Source of the DNA: Nitrosomonas sp.
GTDB lineage: Bacteria; Pseudomonadota; Gammaproteobacteria; Burkholderiales; Nitrosomonadaceae
Assembly: GCA_008015565.1 (NCBI GenBank)
Contig: SSFV01000090.1
Location: 1 to 45,085 of the forward strand
Direction: 5' to 3'
Length of the DNA stretch: 45,085 bases
Position 1 is the stretch's first letter; each line of letters opens with the position of its first letter. The notes under the pieces are model-generated. The model saw only the letters and a list, made by a program, of their open reading frames with translations, searched no databases and was not told the origin of the DNA. Position numbers and translations under genes: made by a program. Of this stretch, positions 9,445-18,890 are shown piece by piece.

Positions 9445-9940
9445 TAGTAAGGCCCGATCTGTCAGCCGAGCTTGATAGCATGTCCCGCGCCTGCAAGGTG
9501 ATGGGACTTGGATTTCCCTAAGCTACTTTCTATCACTATCAGTGTGCCGTGGAAGCAAGCGGGGTTGAGGCTCTGATTGATGCGAACCGGTGCAAGCCCA
9601 AAATCAAGAACCGTGTTAAAGAGGCGACAGTCAGTCTTGGAAAAGCATGTCACCGAGACTGGGGAGAATTTACCGCTGCCTCTTCGTCGATACCTATTCC
9701 AAGTGGGCGACGGCCAGGTTATTTACTACCAAAACACCGATCGCAGCAATTAACTTGCTCAATGACCAGGTAATGCTGTTTTTCTGCAGGAATTCTACCA
9801 GGTAGCTTTTCGACTTAAGATTTACCAATCCATTGAAGCGTTGCGAGTCAATTTGGATCTCTGGATGGTTTATTCTAAGAAATGTGCAATTACCAAGGCA
9901 AAATGTGTTGAGGAGCACGGTGTTGCAAGCATTAATTAGG
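9445..9940 (+). pseudogene. Degraded IS481-like transposase remnant
   Basis: Pieces in different frames: RACKVMGLGFP*ATFYHYQCAVEASGVEALIDANRCKPKIKNRVKEAT and RLFVDTYSKWATARLFTTKTPIAAINLLNDQV; internal stops. Confidence 0.7.
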
Positions 9941-10194
9941 AAATATAGAACGATAAAATAACCGCATTAAACAACTCAATTTGATCTAACAGACACATCG
10001 TCAAATCGGGTAACTGCCGGATTAGGCCGCAATTGCTACAACCAATATCTATATTTAATGAAACTTTGGACTGCATAAAACTCTATCAGCCTTCGCTTGA
10101 GTATACAATGATCATGAATGATTGGTTTTAGTCGCGCTTTAGGACTGAAAACTTTATGTATTAATGCTTTTTTAATAAAAGATCAGGAGGTTAT

Positions 10195-10548
10195 ATGCAC
10201 TATGCAATTTCTACGACTTGGGGCCCAACCGATACCACGCGGGCTGCGTTACCGTTCATATTTGCTTCATCAGCTTTACAAGCGGGTGATACCGTAGTGA
10301 TTATGCTTTTTCATGATGCGGTAACTATCGCTATCGACGGAACGCATCAGAAAATCATTCCTTTCGGTCCAACTTCAAAATTTGCTGAAGTGTTTTCCAA
10401 TCCCAATGCCAAGGTAATCGTGTGTAAACCTTGTGCTGAGGCACGTTCCTTTAGAGAAGATATGCTGTTAAAGAACGCTATATTTGGCGGAATGAATGAT
10501 TTGCATCAAGAGGTCTCCCGTCCGGACGCAAAATTCATCAGTTTTTAA
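10195..10548 (+). CDS. DsrE family protein
   Basis: MHYAISTTWGPTDTTRAALPFIFASSALQAGDTVVIMLFHDAV...VIVCKPCAEARSF; aggagg RBS. Confidence 0.85.
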   Translation: MHYAISTTWGPTDTTRAALPFIFASSALQAGDTVVIMLFHDAVTIAIDGTHQKIIPFGPTSKFAEVFSNPNAKVIVCKPCAEARSFREDMLLKNAIFGGMNDLHQEVSRPDAKFISF

Positions 10549-10565
10549 TCTGGTAGACATTCCAA

Positions 10566-10618
10566 ATTATCAGATCGCCTATGTTCGCTGCATTTGTCAT
10601 TTGGCTTGATCTGATAAT
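10566..10618. repeat. Perfect 11-bp inverted repeat in intergenic region
   Basis: ATTATCAGATC (10566-10576) and GATCTGATAAT (10608-10618), 31-nt spacer. Confidence 0.7.
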
Positions 10619-10644
10619 CGACAAAACAAAAAAATTTATTGATT

Positions 10645-11894
10645 ATGAGATCAATTGCAGTCTCGGTTATTCTGGTCATCTTTGTTGCTTTGCTACCGGC
10701 ATTGACAGTCGTTTCTTCTCTGTCATTGAATGTTCAAGGAATCGGTCTTTTGTTGGGGTGGCTAGGAACGGGATTGTTGGTAGCGAGCTTGCTATTAATG
10801 ATCCGAGATCCGTATTGGGCATCTTGTTTTGGAGGCCTGCAACAGATGTACCGATGGCACCATGGAATGGGTGTGCTGGGTTTTGTATTGATATTAATGC
10901 ACCCTGTGCTGCTGGCGGGATATTACTTACCTTTGGGTGCCGATATTGCAGGGGAATATTTATCACCACTTAATCCGCAATTGACAAATATCTTGGGCTG
11001 GTTGGCATTGGTTATTATTATGCTAGGCATGGCCACGACTTTTTTCTGCACCTCCCTTACGGCTTTTGGCGGCGCTTACATATATTGTTGGTCGTAGCCA
11101 TAGCTCTCGGTTTTGGACATATTTGGACTGTAAGTGGATTTTCCGTCAGCCTAGCAGCGGCTTTGCTTCCTGCGGTAATACCCGTTGGATGGCGGTTATT
11201 GCGTGCCGATCGAAGTGGCGACACTCTTCCTTACGAAGTCAGTGCAGTCAACCATCCTGCAAAACACATCACCGAAGTAAATTTACGGCCATTGGCAAAG
11301 CCTATATCGATCGCACCGAGTCAATTCGTACGAGCGGCTTTTTTTGAAGGATCGCATTTTCAAGGTTGTGGTGATTTTCATCCGTATACCGTAAGTCATA
11401 TCGCAAAAGATGGCGGTTTGACGTTAAGTATTAAGGCATTGGGAGATTGCACTCGGCATATACAGTTAATTGAACCGGGTGTTGCTGTCCGCTTGCAAGG
11501 ATCATATGGTAATTTTTTGCTTACTCGCCCAATTGCACCAGAAATATGGATCGCTGCCGGTATTGGCCTAACTCCTTTTCTAGCTTTGCTGCGAAGTCAA
11601 CCAGTCACCCAGCATACCGACATGATTTACGTTCATCGTGAAAGTGAGCGTGTTCCTTACGAAGAGGAATTACAGATGTTTGCCACAAATCAATCACTTT
11701 TACATTTTAATTCTTTGCCAATGACGAATGATTTGACCCCTTTATTCATGCAATTGGAAAGCATTGATAAGCTCAATATGAAACAAGTGTATCTTTGCGG
11801 CCCTCCGCCATTCATGACTAAGGTTACCCAATGGCTACGGAAACGTGATATGCATAGGCAACAAATTCATTTTGAACAATTCGATTTCCGTTAG
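10645..11894 (+). pseudogene. Ferric reductase-like transmembrane / FAD-NAD oxidoreductase, split by a -1 frameshift at 11040-11046
   Basis: ORF 10639-11097 has the heme-binding TM half; in the -1 frame from 11046 the reading is LHLPYGFWRRLHILLVVAIALGFGHIW..., continuing into ORF 11085-11894 (HPYTVSH, IWIAAGIGLTPFLALLRS, VYLCGPPPFM). Confidence 0.88.
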
Positions 11895-12148
11895 TGAGTA
11901 TGAGACAGATGGTTTTGTCAAAGAAATTTGCCATTTAATGCTTCGCTATTCAATTCACTTTTAAACTTCAATGAACAATCGGCGTTACCATTACCCTCAT
12001 CAGGAACAAGCACTGCGAATTCTCCCATATACAACGGAAACACCACTTACGTGCATCAGCGTAGATTGCCCGCTTGTCGGTAGCGTGATTGTATGTACAA
12101 ATTATTTTAGAAATGCTTCCTGAGACACTGGCCGATTATTAAAAAAAC

Positions 12149-12243
12149 TTCTGCATAACCAAATTTCTGAGCTTTTCTACTCATTAATCGCGCTTGTTAG
12201 TCTAATAACTATAATTGATAAAGTTGAAAACTGGTTATGCAAA
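12149..12243. repeat. Imperfect inverted repeat pair, MITE-like
   Basis: TTCTGCATAACCAAATTTC versus reverse complement of GAAAACTGGTTATGCAAAA; 9-bp perfect core GCATAACCA/TGGTTATGC. Confidence 0.4.
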
Positions 12244-12298
12244 ATACTTAGACAGTGCTATGAGTGAAATAAGCTTAATTATCTCTTGGAAATAATCC

Positions 12299-14770
12299 AT
12301 GCATCGATCTGTGCCTATCATCCGCTTGGGGGGCATCCTAAAGGGCAACCGAGGTTTAACCCGCGAAGAAGTGAATGCCCATCTAAACCAGTATGGACGT
12401 AATGATATCGTGGAAGCCCCCACCTCGAATCGATGGGCGTTGCTATTAGAGACAGCTCGAGATCCTATGTTATGGTTTTTATTTGGCATGGCCATATTGT
12501 TTATCTTCCTTGGCGATACGATAGAAGCCGCGATTCTTTTTGTGGCAGCAATTCCGCTGATTGGAATGGATTTGTACTTGCATCGCCGCACCCGGGCTTC
12601 CACAGAAAATCTGTCGAGCCAGCTTGCGGCACAAGCCAAGGTAGTTCGTGATAATCAAATCGTAGATATTGTCGCAACAGAACTAGTACCCGGAGATCTC
12701 GTGCTGCTATCTGCAGGACAAAATGTGCCTGCTGATGGCATTCTTATCTCTGGTGAGCCAATTCAGGTAGATGAGTCTATATTGACCGGTGAAGCTTTCC
12801 CGGTACGAAAGCAGCCATTTACTCAGTTAGACCAGTCAACTATGAGTGGCTCAATCAATACTGTTCACTGGATCTTGGCTGGAACCCGGTTACTTACTGG
12901 AACGGCCACTATCCGAATTGTGTTCACCGGTGCTGAAACGATTTACGGAAATATCGTGCGCTCTGCATTGCTTGGCAGCCGTGAACGGACCCCTCTTCAA
13001 ACTGCCATTGCCCATTTAGTTGTTATGCTTCTTATTGCGTCCACGATCTTCTGCTTAGCGCTTGCTTGGGTGCGTCTGCACCAGGGATTCGGCATTGTCG
13101 ATGCATTGCTGAGTGCGGTTACGCTGGCAGTTGCTGCGCTACCTGAAGAATTCCCAGTTGTTTTTACTTTTTTTCTGGGTGTAGGTGTTTATCGCCTTGC
13201 GCAACGGCGTGCGCTGGTGCGGCGTGCGGTAGTGGTGGAGAACATCGGACGTGTATCATGCATTTGTTCGGATAAGACAGGCACTATCACAGAAGGCCGG
13301 TTGAATTTGACCCACCGCTACCCGAATAATGATTTTAGCGCCGAGCGATTGCTATCGATCGCAGCATTGGCTTCACGAAGTGAAACCGGTGATCCGTTAG
13401 ATTTAGCAATTCTTGGCACGGCACCCGCAATCCACTCTCATTATTCTCTGGAAAAGACATTTCCATTCACGGAAAACCGCAAGTGCGAAACTGCCATATG
13501 GCGCAAACCTGATGATGAATTAATAGCAGTGACCAAAGGCGCACCGGAAACAATATTTGACATGTGCGCTTTTGCCGATAGCGAGCCTATAAAATGGGAA
13601 ACTCGAGTTGCAGAGCTTGCTAAGGCTGGACATAAGGTTATTGCCTGCGCTGAGCGGCGCATCACAGCTGATGCTTGGGTTGGTAAAGAACCCGATCAGA
13701 AATTCAGTTTCGCCGGTTTGCTTGCATTTGAAGACCCCGTACGAGAAGGAGTTACCGAGGCAATTCAAAACTGTCGTGAAGGGGGTATTCACGTGATAAT
13801 GATAACAGGCGATCATCCCGCTACTGCAGAGGCGGTAGCACGCGAGATAGGCTTGGGCCAAGGAACTCCTAAAGTAATCGAAGCAAATCAATTGGAGGCA
13901 TTGTTACAACTGGATAGCGCCGCTTTGATAAGCGTAGATGTCATTGCTCGTGCCCTCCCATCGCAGAAGCTCACCTTAGTCCGTGCTCTGCAATTCACTG
14001 GTGAAATCGTGGCGGTCACGGGAGATGGCGTAAATGATGTGCCGGCACTACAGGTTGCTGATATTGGTATTGCTATGGGTCAGCGCGGGACTCATAGCGC
14101 ACGTGAGGTTGCTACCATTGTGCTATTGGACGACAATTTCCGCACGATCATTCGCGCGATCGCCGAAGGCAGACAGTTGTTTCGCAATTTGAAGTTGAGC
14201 TTTGCCTATCTATTGATGATCCACATTCCCTTGGTTATCACGGCAGCTCTTATACCTTTAACTGGCTACCCTCTGCTTTATCTTCCTATTCACATTGTCT
14301 GGCTTGAGTTGATCATTCATCCCACAGCATTATTGGTATTCCAGGAGCTGCCAGCGACTGAACGCTTGACTCCACGACAAAAAACGCATCGCACCAAATT
14401 TTTTAATCCGGGAGAGTGGGGAGTGATTGGTATTGTAGGGGGACTGCTAACATTCGTAATCATTTATGGCTATGAATATAGCCTTGGGATAGGGTACGAG
14501 GTTGAACACGCACGAGCGATGGCTCTAGTAACTCTGACATTTGCAAGCGCCATGTTAACGATTGCTCTGAGCGGTCTGGCTAACTTTATTTCACGTATCA
14601 TCGTGGGGGCAACTATTACGTTGACTCTACTACTGGTGCAATATCCAGCCATGGCTTCGTTATTACATTTGACTCCCCTACATTTAAACGACTTGATGCA
14701 AAGTGTAGTGAGTACGCTTGGAATCGCCATGATTGTCTTATTTGGACGGTTCAGGATTTGGATACATTAA
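12299..14770 (+). CDS. Cation-transporting P-type ATPase
   Basis: SDKTGTIT phosphorylation motif, DESILTGEAFPV, TGDGVNDVPAL, multiple TM segments. Confidence 0.93.
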   Translation: MHRSVPIIRLGGILKGNRGLTREEVNAHLNQYGRNDIVEAPTSNRWALLLETARDPMLWFLFGMAILFIFLGDTIEAAILFVAAIPLIGMDLYLHRRTRASTENLSSQLAAQAKVVRDNQIVDIVATELVPGDLVLLSAGQNVPADGILISGEPIQVDESILTGEAFPVRKQPFTQLDQSTMSGSINTVHWILAGTRLLTGTATIRIVFTGAETIYGNIVRSALLGSRERTPLQTAIAHLVVMLLIASTIFCLALAWVRLHQGFGIVDALLSAVTLAVAALPEEFPVVFTFFLGVGVYRLAQRRALVRRAVVVENIGRVSCICSDKTGTITEGRLNLTHRYPNNDFSAERLLSIAALASRSETGDPLDLAILGTAPAIHSHYSLEKTFPFTENRKCETAIWRKPDDELIAVTKGAPETIFDMCAFADSEPIKWETRVAELAKAGHKVIACAERRITADAWVGKEPDQKFSFAGLLAFEDPVREGVTEAIQNCREGGIHVIMITGDHPATAEAVAREIGLGQGTPKVIEANQLEALLQLDSAALISVDVIARALPSQKLTLVRALQFTGEIVAVTGDGVNDVPALQVADIGIAMGQRGTHSAREVATIVLLDDNFRTIIRAIAEGRQLFRNLKLSFAYLLMIHIPLVITAALIPLTGYPLLYLPIHIVWLELIIHPTALLVFQELPATERLTPRQKTHRTKFFNPGEWGVIGIVGGLLTFVIIYGYEYSLGIGYEVEHARAMALVTLTFASAMLTIALSGLANFISRIIVGATITLTLLLVQYPAMASLLHLTPLHLNDLMQSVVSTLGIAMIVLFGRFRIWIH

Positions 14771-14990
14771 CTAAGTAGTGAAGTCACTTTACTAAACTTC
14801 CTCAAGAATCAATTTCCTATCATATAGCCACACCAAATAACCTGCTTACGGCCGATATTATCGATAATCAGTACACGATACTTGTTTAATCAGGTCATGG
14901 TGGTCATCATGTCCAACTCTTTATTGGCTTGTTGCAAGTACTGAACTAATACTGTTGCCGACATCCATTTCGATATACAAACAAAAAATA

Positions 14991-15989
14991 TCATCGAGGA
15001 TCATCATAGCGCGTGTGCTGCAAGCGCGGGGTATGCGGATTTAAAACTGTAGAGAATTGTTTTTTACTAAAAATGACACGTGCCTGCGGATCCGGGTCGA
15101 TAGCTTTGAGCGTTTCGATGACAGCAACTCTTGGAGCCAGTCCGGCATAATTAGCAACTTGAATGGATAATCCGGGACGGGCATTCAGTTCAATAATCAT
15201 TGGACCTTGATCCCTGTCCAGTACAAGATCTGCGCCTAAATAACCCAAGCCGGTCATTTCATAGCAAGCTGCAGCCAATTGCAGTAATTTATCCCAGTGA
15301 GGAATAAATAGCTCCGAGAATGTCTTGCGTGTATCCGGATGGTGCAAAACCGTTTCACCAAATTGAACAGCGTGTAATGCACCGCCCGTTCCAATATCAA
15401 TGCCCACGCCTACTGCGCCTTGATGTAGATTGGCTTTGCCATCGGATGCATGAGTCGTCAATCGTAGCATCGCCATGATGGGGTAGCCACGGAAAACGAT
15501 GATGCGGATATCGGGAATGCCTTCATAACTGTAGCCGGAGAAAACCGGATCCAGTTGTATCAACGATTCAATCATGACACTGTCAGGCTTACCGCCGAGA
15601 CTGTGAAGACCGCTTAGAATATTGGAAACGTGGCGTTCTATATCTACTAACTGTATGGCATCCCCACTGGGTTTAAAATATAGATTGTGATCGTGTTCGA
15701 CGATTACCAGTATGCCCTTGCCACCGCTGCCTTTTACAGGTTTGATAACAAACTGGTTATAAGGTCTCAGTACTTCTTGCAACAGTTTGACATCATGCTG
15801 GTAATGTAATGTGCCGAGCAGTTTGGGCACGGTGATACCAGCTTGTTGTGCCAGCAGCTTGGTTTTTAATTTATCATCGACAAGCGGGTATAAATGACGC
15901 GGGTTATACCGGGATATCAGGCCAAAGTTCCTTTGGTTCATCCCGATGATGCCAAAGCTTCTGAGCTTTTTAGGACTTGCTAGAAACAT
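14991..15989 (-). CDS. Alpha-L-glutamate ligase-like ATP-grasp protein (RimK-like)
   Basis: FVIKPVKGSGGKGILVI, LGYLGADLVLDRDQGPMIIELNARPGLSIQVAN; start placed at MFLASPKKLRSFG. Confidence 0.88.
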   Translation of the reverse strand: MFLASPKKLRSFGIIGMNQRNFGLISRYNPRHLYPLVDDKLKTKLLAQQAGITVPKLLGTLHYQHDVKLLQEVLRPYNQFVIKPVKGSGGKGILVIVEHDHNLYFKPSGDAIQLVDIERHVSNILSGLHSLGGKPDSVMIESLIQLDPVFSGYSYEGIPDIRIIVFRGYPIMAMLRLTTHASDGKANLHQGAVGVGIDIGTGGALHAVQFGETVLHHPDTRKTFSELFIPHWDKLLQLAAACYEMTGLGYLGADLVLDRDQGPMIIELNARPGLSIQVANYAGLAPRVAVIETLKAIDPDPQARVIFSKKQFSTVLNPHTPRLQHTRYDDPR

Positions 15990-17517
15990 TTCGCCTTTCC
16001 AGAGAATGAAATCGATACAGTTCGGATAACCGGTAGCCTGTATACTGACCAAGCAACAGGATGAATGCCAGATTAACCAGCATCAATTCAGGAAAATTAA
16101 AACTCAGATATTCTATGGTGCGATTGCTCATGAACAGATAGGCAATGACAGCCGTCAGCAGGCTGCCACCACCCTGAATCAGCACCTCCCTGGGACCGTC
16201 TTCTTCCCAAAGCACCGACATGCGTTCAATAGTCCATGACAGAATGATCATCGGGAAGAAAGTCACTGTCAGAGCTTGATCGAGCCCAAGTTTGTTACTA
16301 ATGATACTGATGCTTGCCATAATGACGATTACCACGATGATAACGGCCGATATTCGCGCTACAAACAATAGATTCAGGCGTGATAAATACGACCGGATTA
16401 ATAGCCCGGTACCGACTACGGTGAGAAAGATGATAATGCCGGTAAGTAATGTTGTCTGTATCAAGGCTAATGCAATCAAAATAGGCATGAACGTGCCGGA
16501 AGTGCGCAGGCCGATCAGCAAGCGCATAATGACCACAATCAGTGCACCGATCGGTAATAGCAAAATCATTTTAAATGCATTTTGCTGCTCAATGGGCAAA
16601 CTATAAATAGAGAAATCGATAATGCCGGCTTGTTTACTCATGCTGTCGCGCACTACCAGATTTCTCGTGGATTGAAGGTTTTTGATGATGGAAAACGAAA
16701 TTTGGGAATTTTTGCCGCCCACTACATCCAGCAAAGATTCATCGCCTCGCTGCCAGATCAAGAAATTTTCCGGTTTGCCATGTAAGCCGGTGTTTTGATT
16801 AAACAGTAACCACTGTCCGCCAATATACACTTCGACGAAGTTGGTCAATGATTGTCTGCGCCGGCCATCTTCTAAATAAAGGCCGCGCACGATGCGTGCG
16901 CTGATGCCTTCCATTGCTAGCAAGTTAATGATCAAGTGCGTTTTGTAATCGTCACTGGAGCGTTCACTAAGCAATAGGCTTTGATTCTGGCTAGGCACTT
17001 TGGAATTTAGCGCAGTAATCAATTCGCGCGTAAATATTTTCGTGTTTGCTGACCGGTTGCGTACTTGATCCAGCAATGTAATCGCTGCGGTATTAAGTAC
17101 TTCGTCAAATTCCGGCTTTTCCGGTTCGGATGGAAGATCGGCTGCAATGGAAGAAGTGATTTGATCCGTTTCATACAAACTTAAACGGTAATAAGCGGTT
17201 TGTGCGCCTTTTACAGCCCTTTTACTCCACTGCGCACGGCGCCCCGAAGGGGAAGCGAGCTCACTGAAACCGTAATCCGGGGAAGCAAAATCTTCTTTGA
17301 TGATAACGATGTCCGGAGTTTCGGGCGGTAACGCAAACGACACCACCACTGGACCGCCGCGTGCACTAAAATCGATCTTGGCTTCGATGTTCCAAACCGG
17401 TGTTTTGTCATCCGGTAATAATGGAAATCCCAAAATGAAGTGTTTGTATAAGATCAAACCTACGCCGAGCCCCATGATCAAAATAACCAGAAGGTAGAAC
17501 CGGAGATTTGCATGCAT
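15970..17517 (-). CDS. Inactive transglutaminase fused to a 7-TM domain
   Basis: Single N-terminal TM, transglutaminase-like region (LLAMEGISARIVRGLYLEDGRRRQ), then a polytopic C-terminal half; adjacent to ATP-grasp and retropepsin-like genes. Confidence 0.85.
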   Translation of the reverse strand: MHANLRFYLLVILIMGLGVGLILYKHFILGFPLLPDDKTPVWNIEAKIDFSARGGPVVVSFALPPETPDIVIIKEDFASPDYGFSELASPSGRRAQWSKRAVKGAQTAYYRLSLYETDQITSSIAADLPSEPEKPEFDEVLNTAAITLLDQVRNRSANTKIFTRELITALNSKVPSQNQSLLLSERSSDDYKTHLIINLLAMEGISARIVRGLYLEDGRRRQSLTNFVEVYIGGQWLLFNQNTGLHGKPENFLIWQRGDESLLDVVGGKNSQISFSIIKNLQSTRNLVVRDSMSKQAGIIDFSIYSLPIEQQNAFKMILLLPIGALIVVIMRLLIGLRTSGTFMPILIALALIQTTLLTGIIIFLTVVGTGLLIRSYLSRLNLLFVARISAVIIVVIVIMASISIISNKLGLDQALTVTFFPMIILSWTIERMSVLWEEDGPREVLIQGGGSLLTAVIAYLFMSNRTIEYLSFNFPELMLVNLAFILLLGQYTGYRLSELYRFHSLERRNVSSKS

Positions 17518-18290
17518 TATTTTTTGCCCGTTGATTCTGAATTGTCAGTTTTTGCGGTGATATATTTTTTACTGACATCTACGATCGCAAGGTCGCTCAA
17601 CAGATTACGTCCGATGAGTACCTGATGATCGAATTTATTGCGATTTTCAAGTGTAAAATCTATTTGTTCATTAATATCCGCGAGCATAACACGTATTCTG
17701 ACAACCGGCCGCCGTTGCGATTCTTTGTCACCGCGCTCTTTGATGCGCACGTGACGACGCAATCGCCGGGTAAGCTCAATTAATTCCCCGCTTTGCGGAT
17801 GATGCATTTTGAATTTCACAAAAGGTTTTCCGTCTCGCTCAAATTCAACTATATCCATCGCATGTAATGAAGACGTACGGGCACCGGTATCGATGCGCGC
17901 ACTGAATGCCAATCCCGGTGGATCGAGATGCACATACTCGAGTTCTCCTAACAGTGTTTTGGTTTCAGTGTTAACTGGAGCATCCCGGTTGGAGTCATCG
18001 GCATTGGGCAACTCACATGAACAATTATTAGGGGCGATTTGGCTGGAATCCTCGTTATTTTCGAGAATTTTATCGGACTCATTTTTTTCCAAAGATTTCT
18101 TTTGTTCTACCAATTCGGCAAATAACGTAACCAGTTCGGATTCTCTGGCACTAATACGTGCTTCGCGTTCAGCAAGTGTTTGTTCATGATTATCGCAGGC
18201 TGAAAATAAAAGCAATGCAAAAAGGCTGAAAAAGGATTTGTAATTGATAGATGTAGATGTTAATGATGAATGCAGCACACTAATTCTCAT
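17517..18290 (-). CDS. ATP-dependent zinc protease / retropepsin-like (RimB family) protein with lipoprotein-like N-terminus
   Basis: FSARIDTGARTSSLHA aspartyl protease-like motif; HQVLIGRNLLSDLAIVDVSKKY. Confidence 0.87.
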   Translation of the reverse strand: MRISVLHSSLTSTSINYKSFFSLFALLLFSACDNHEQTLAEREARISARESELVTLFAELVEQKKSLEKNESDKILENNEDSSQIAPNNCSCELPNADDSNRDAPVNTETKTLLGELEYVHLDPPGLAFSARIDTGARTSSLHAMDIVEFERDGKPFVKFKMHHPQSGELIELTRRLRRHVRIKERGDKESQRRPVVRIRVMLADINEQIDFTLENRNKFDHQVLIGRNLLSDLAIVDVSKKYITAKTDNSESTGKK

Positions 18291-18422
18291 AAGTAATTTG
18301 TTTTAATTTTATTAGGTATGACATGACAGAATTATTACTGACTCTGCACTTTGCCAGCCTAAATACATCGGAGTATGTCAGAGGTCAAAGGAAACGCAGC
18401 AATTGTGCGAAGCCAAACCGTG

Positions 18423-18827
18423 TCAGGGTGTTGTCAAGTTGATCGATAGCGTTTGGGTTTTGTAGGTGCAGGCATAGCGATGGATTTCCAAGCAGTGCGA
18501 AGTAATAATGAGTTGATAGTTTCCAGGTTTTTCATCGCGCGTATCAAACTTGAATTCAAAGCGGCCATTGGCATCGCTGGGATACGATTGATCGGCGGCA
18601 ACAGTGCCATCCTCCCGCGTGAGTTTGAAATTGAGTAAAACATCCGGTGCGGGTTGTGCGTTATATTCAACCCATCCATATAAAGTGATCGTTTCGCCAA
18701 CATGATATTGCGCTTGGGGATTCTCAAGAATAGGCTGTGAAATATGCGTTGCCAATGCGTTACCGTTCAGGCTGGCTAGGAAGATTAAAGCAATGAACAA
18801 GGAATTATAAATTTTTTTTGAGGTCAT
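18423..18827 (-). CDS. Secreted Ig-like/carboxypeptidase-regulatory-like protein
   Basis: Signal peptide; YHVGETITLYGWVEYNAQPAPDVLLNFKLTREDGTVAADQSYPSDANGRFEFKF. Confidence 0.6.
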   Translation of the reverse strand: MTSKKIYNSLFIALIFLASLNGNALATHISQPILENPQAQYHVGETITLYGWVEYNAQPAPDVLLNFKLTREDGTVAADQSYPSDANGRFEFKFDTRDEKPGNYQLIITSHCLEIHRYACTYKTQTLSINLTTP

Positions 18828-18890
18828 GATTTCTTTAAAAATAATGGTTATAGCGCATTGAAATTAGGCCTTAACTCCGGCATGGATAAT

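Noticed and set aside
14771-14990. Possible remnant ORF (reverse strand MSATVLVQYLQQANKELDMMTTMT)
   Set aside because: Too short and unrecognisable; no supporting homology by eye.
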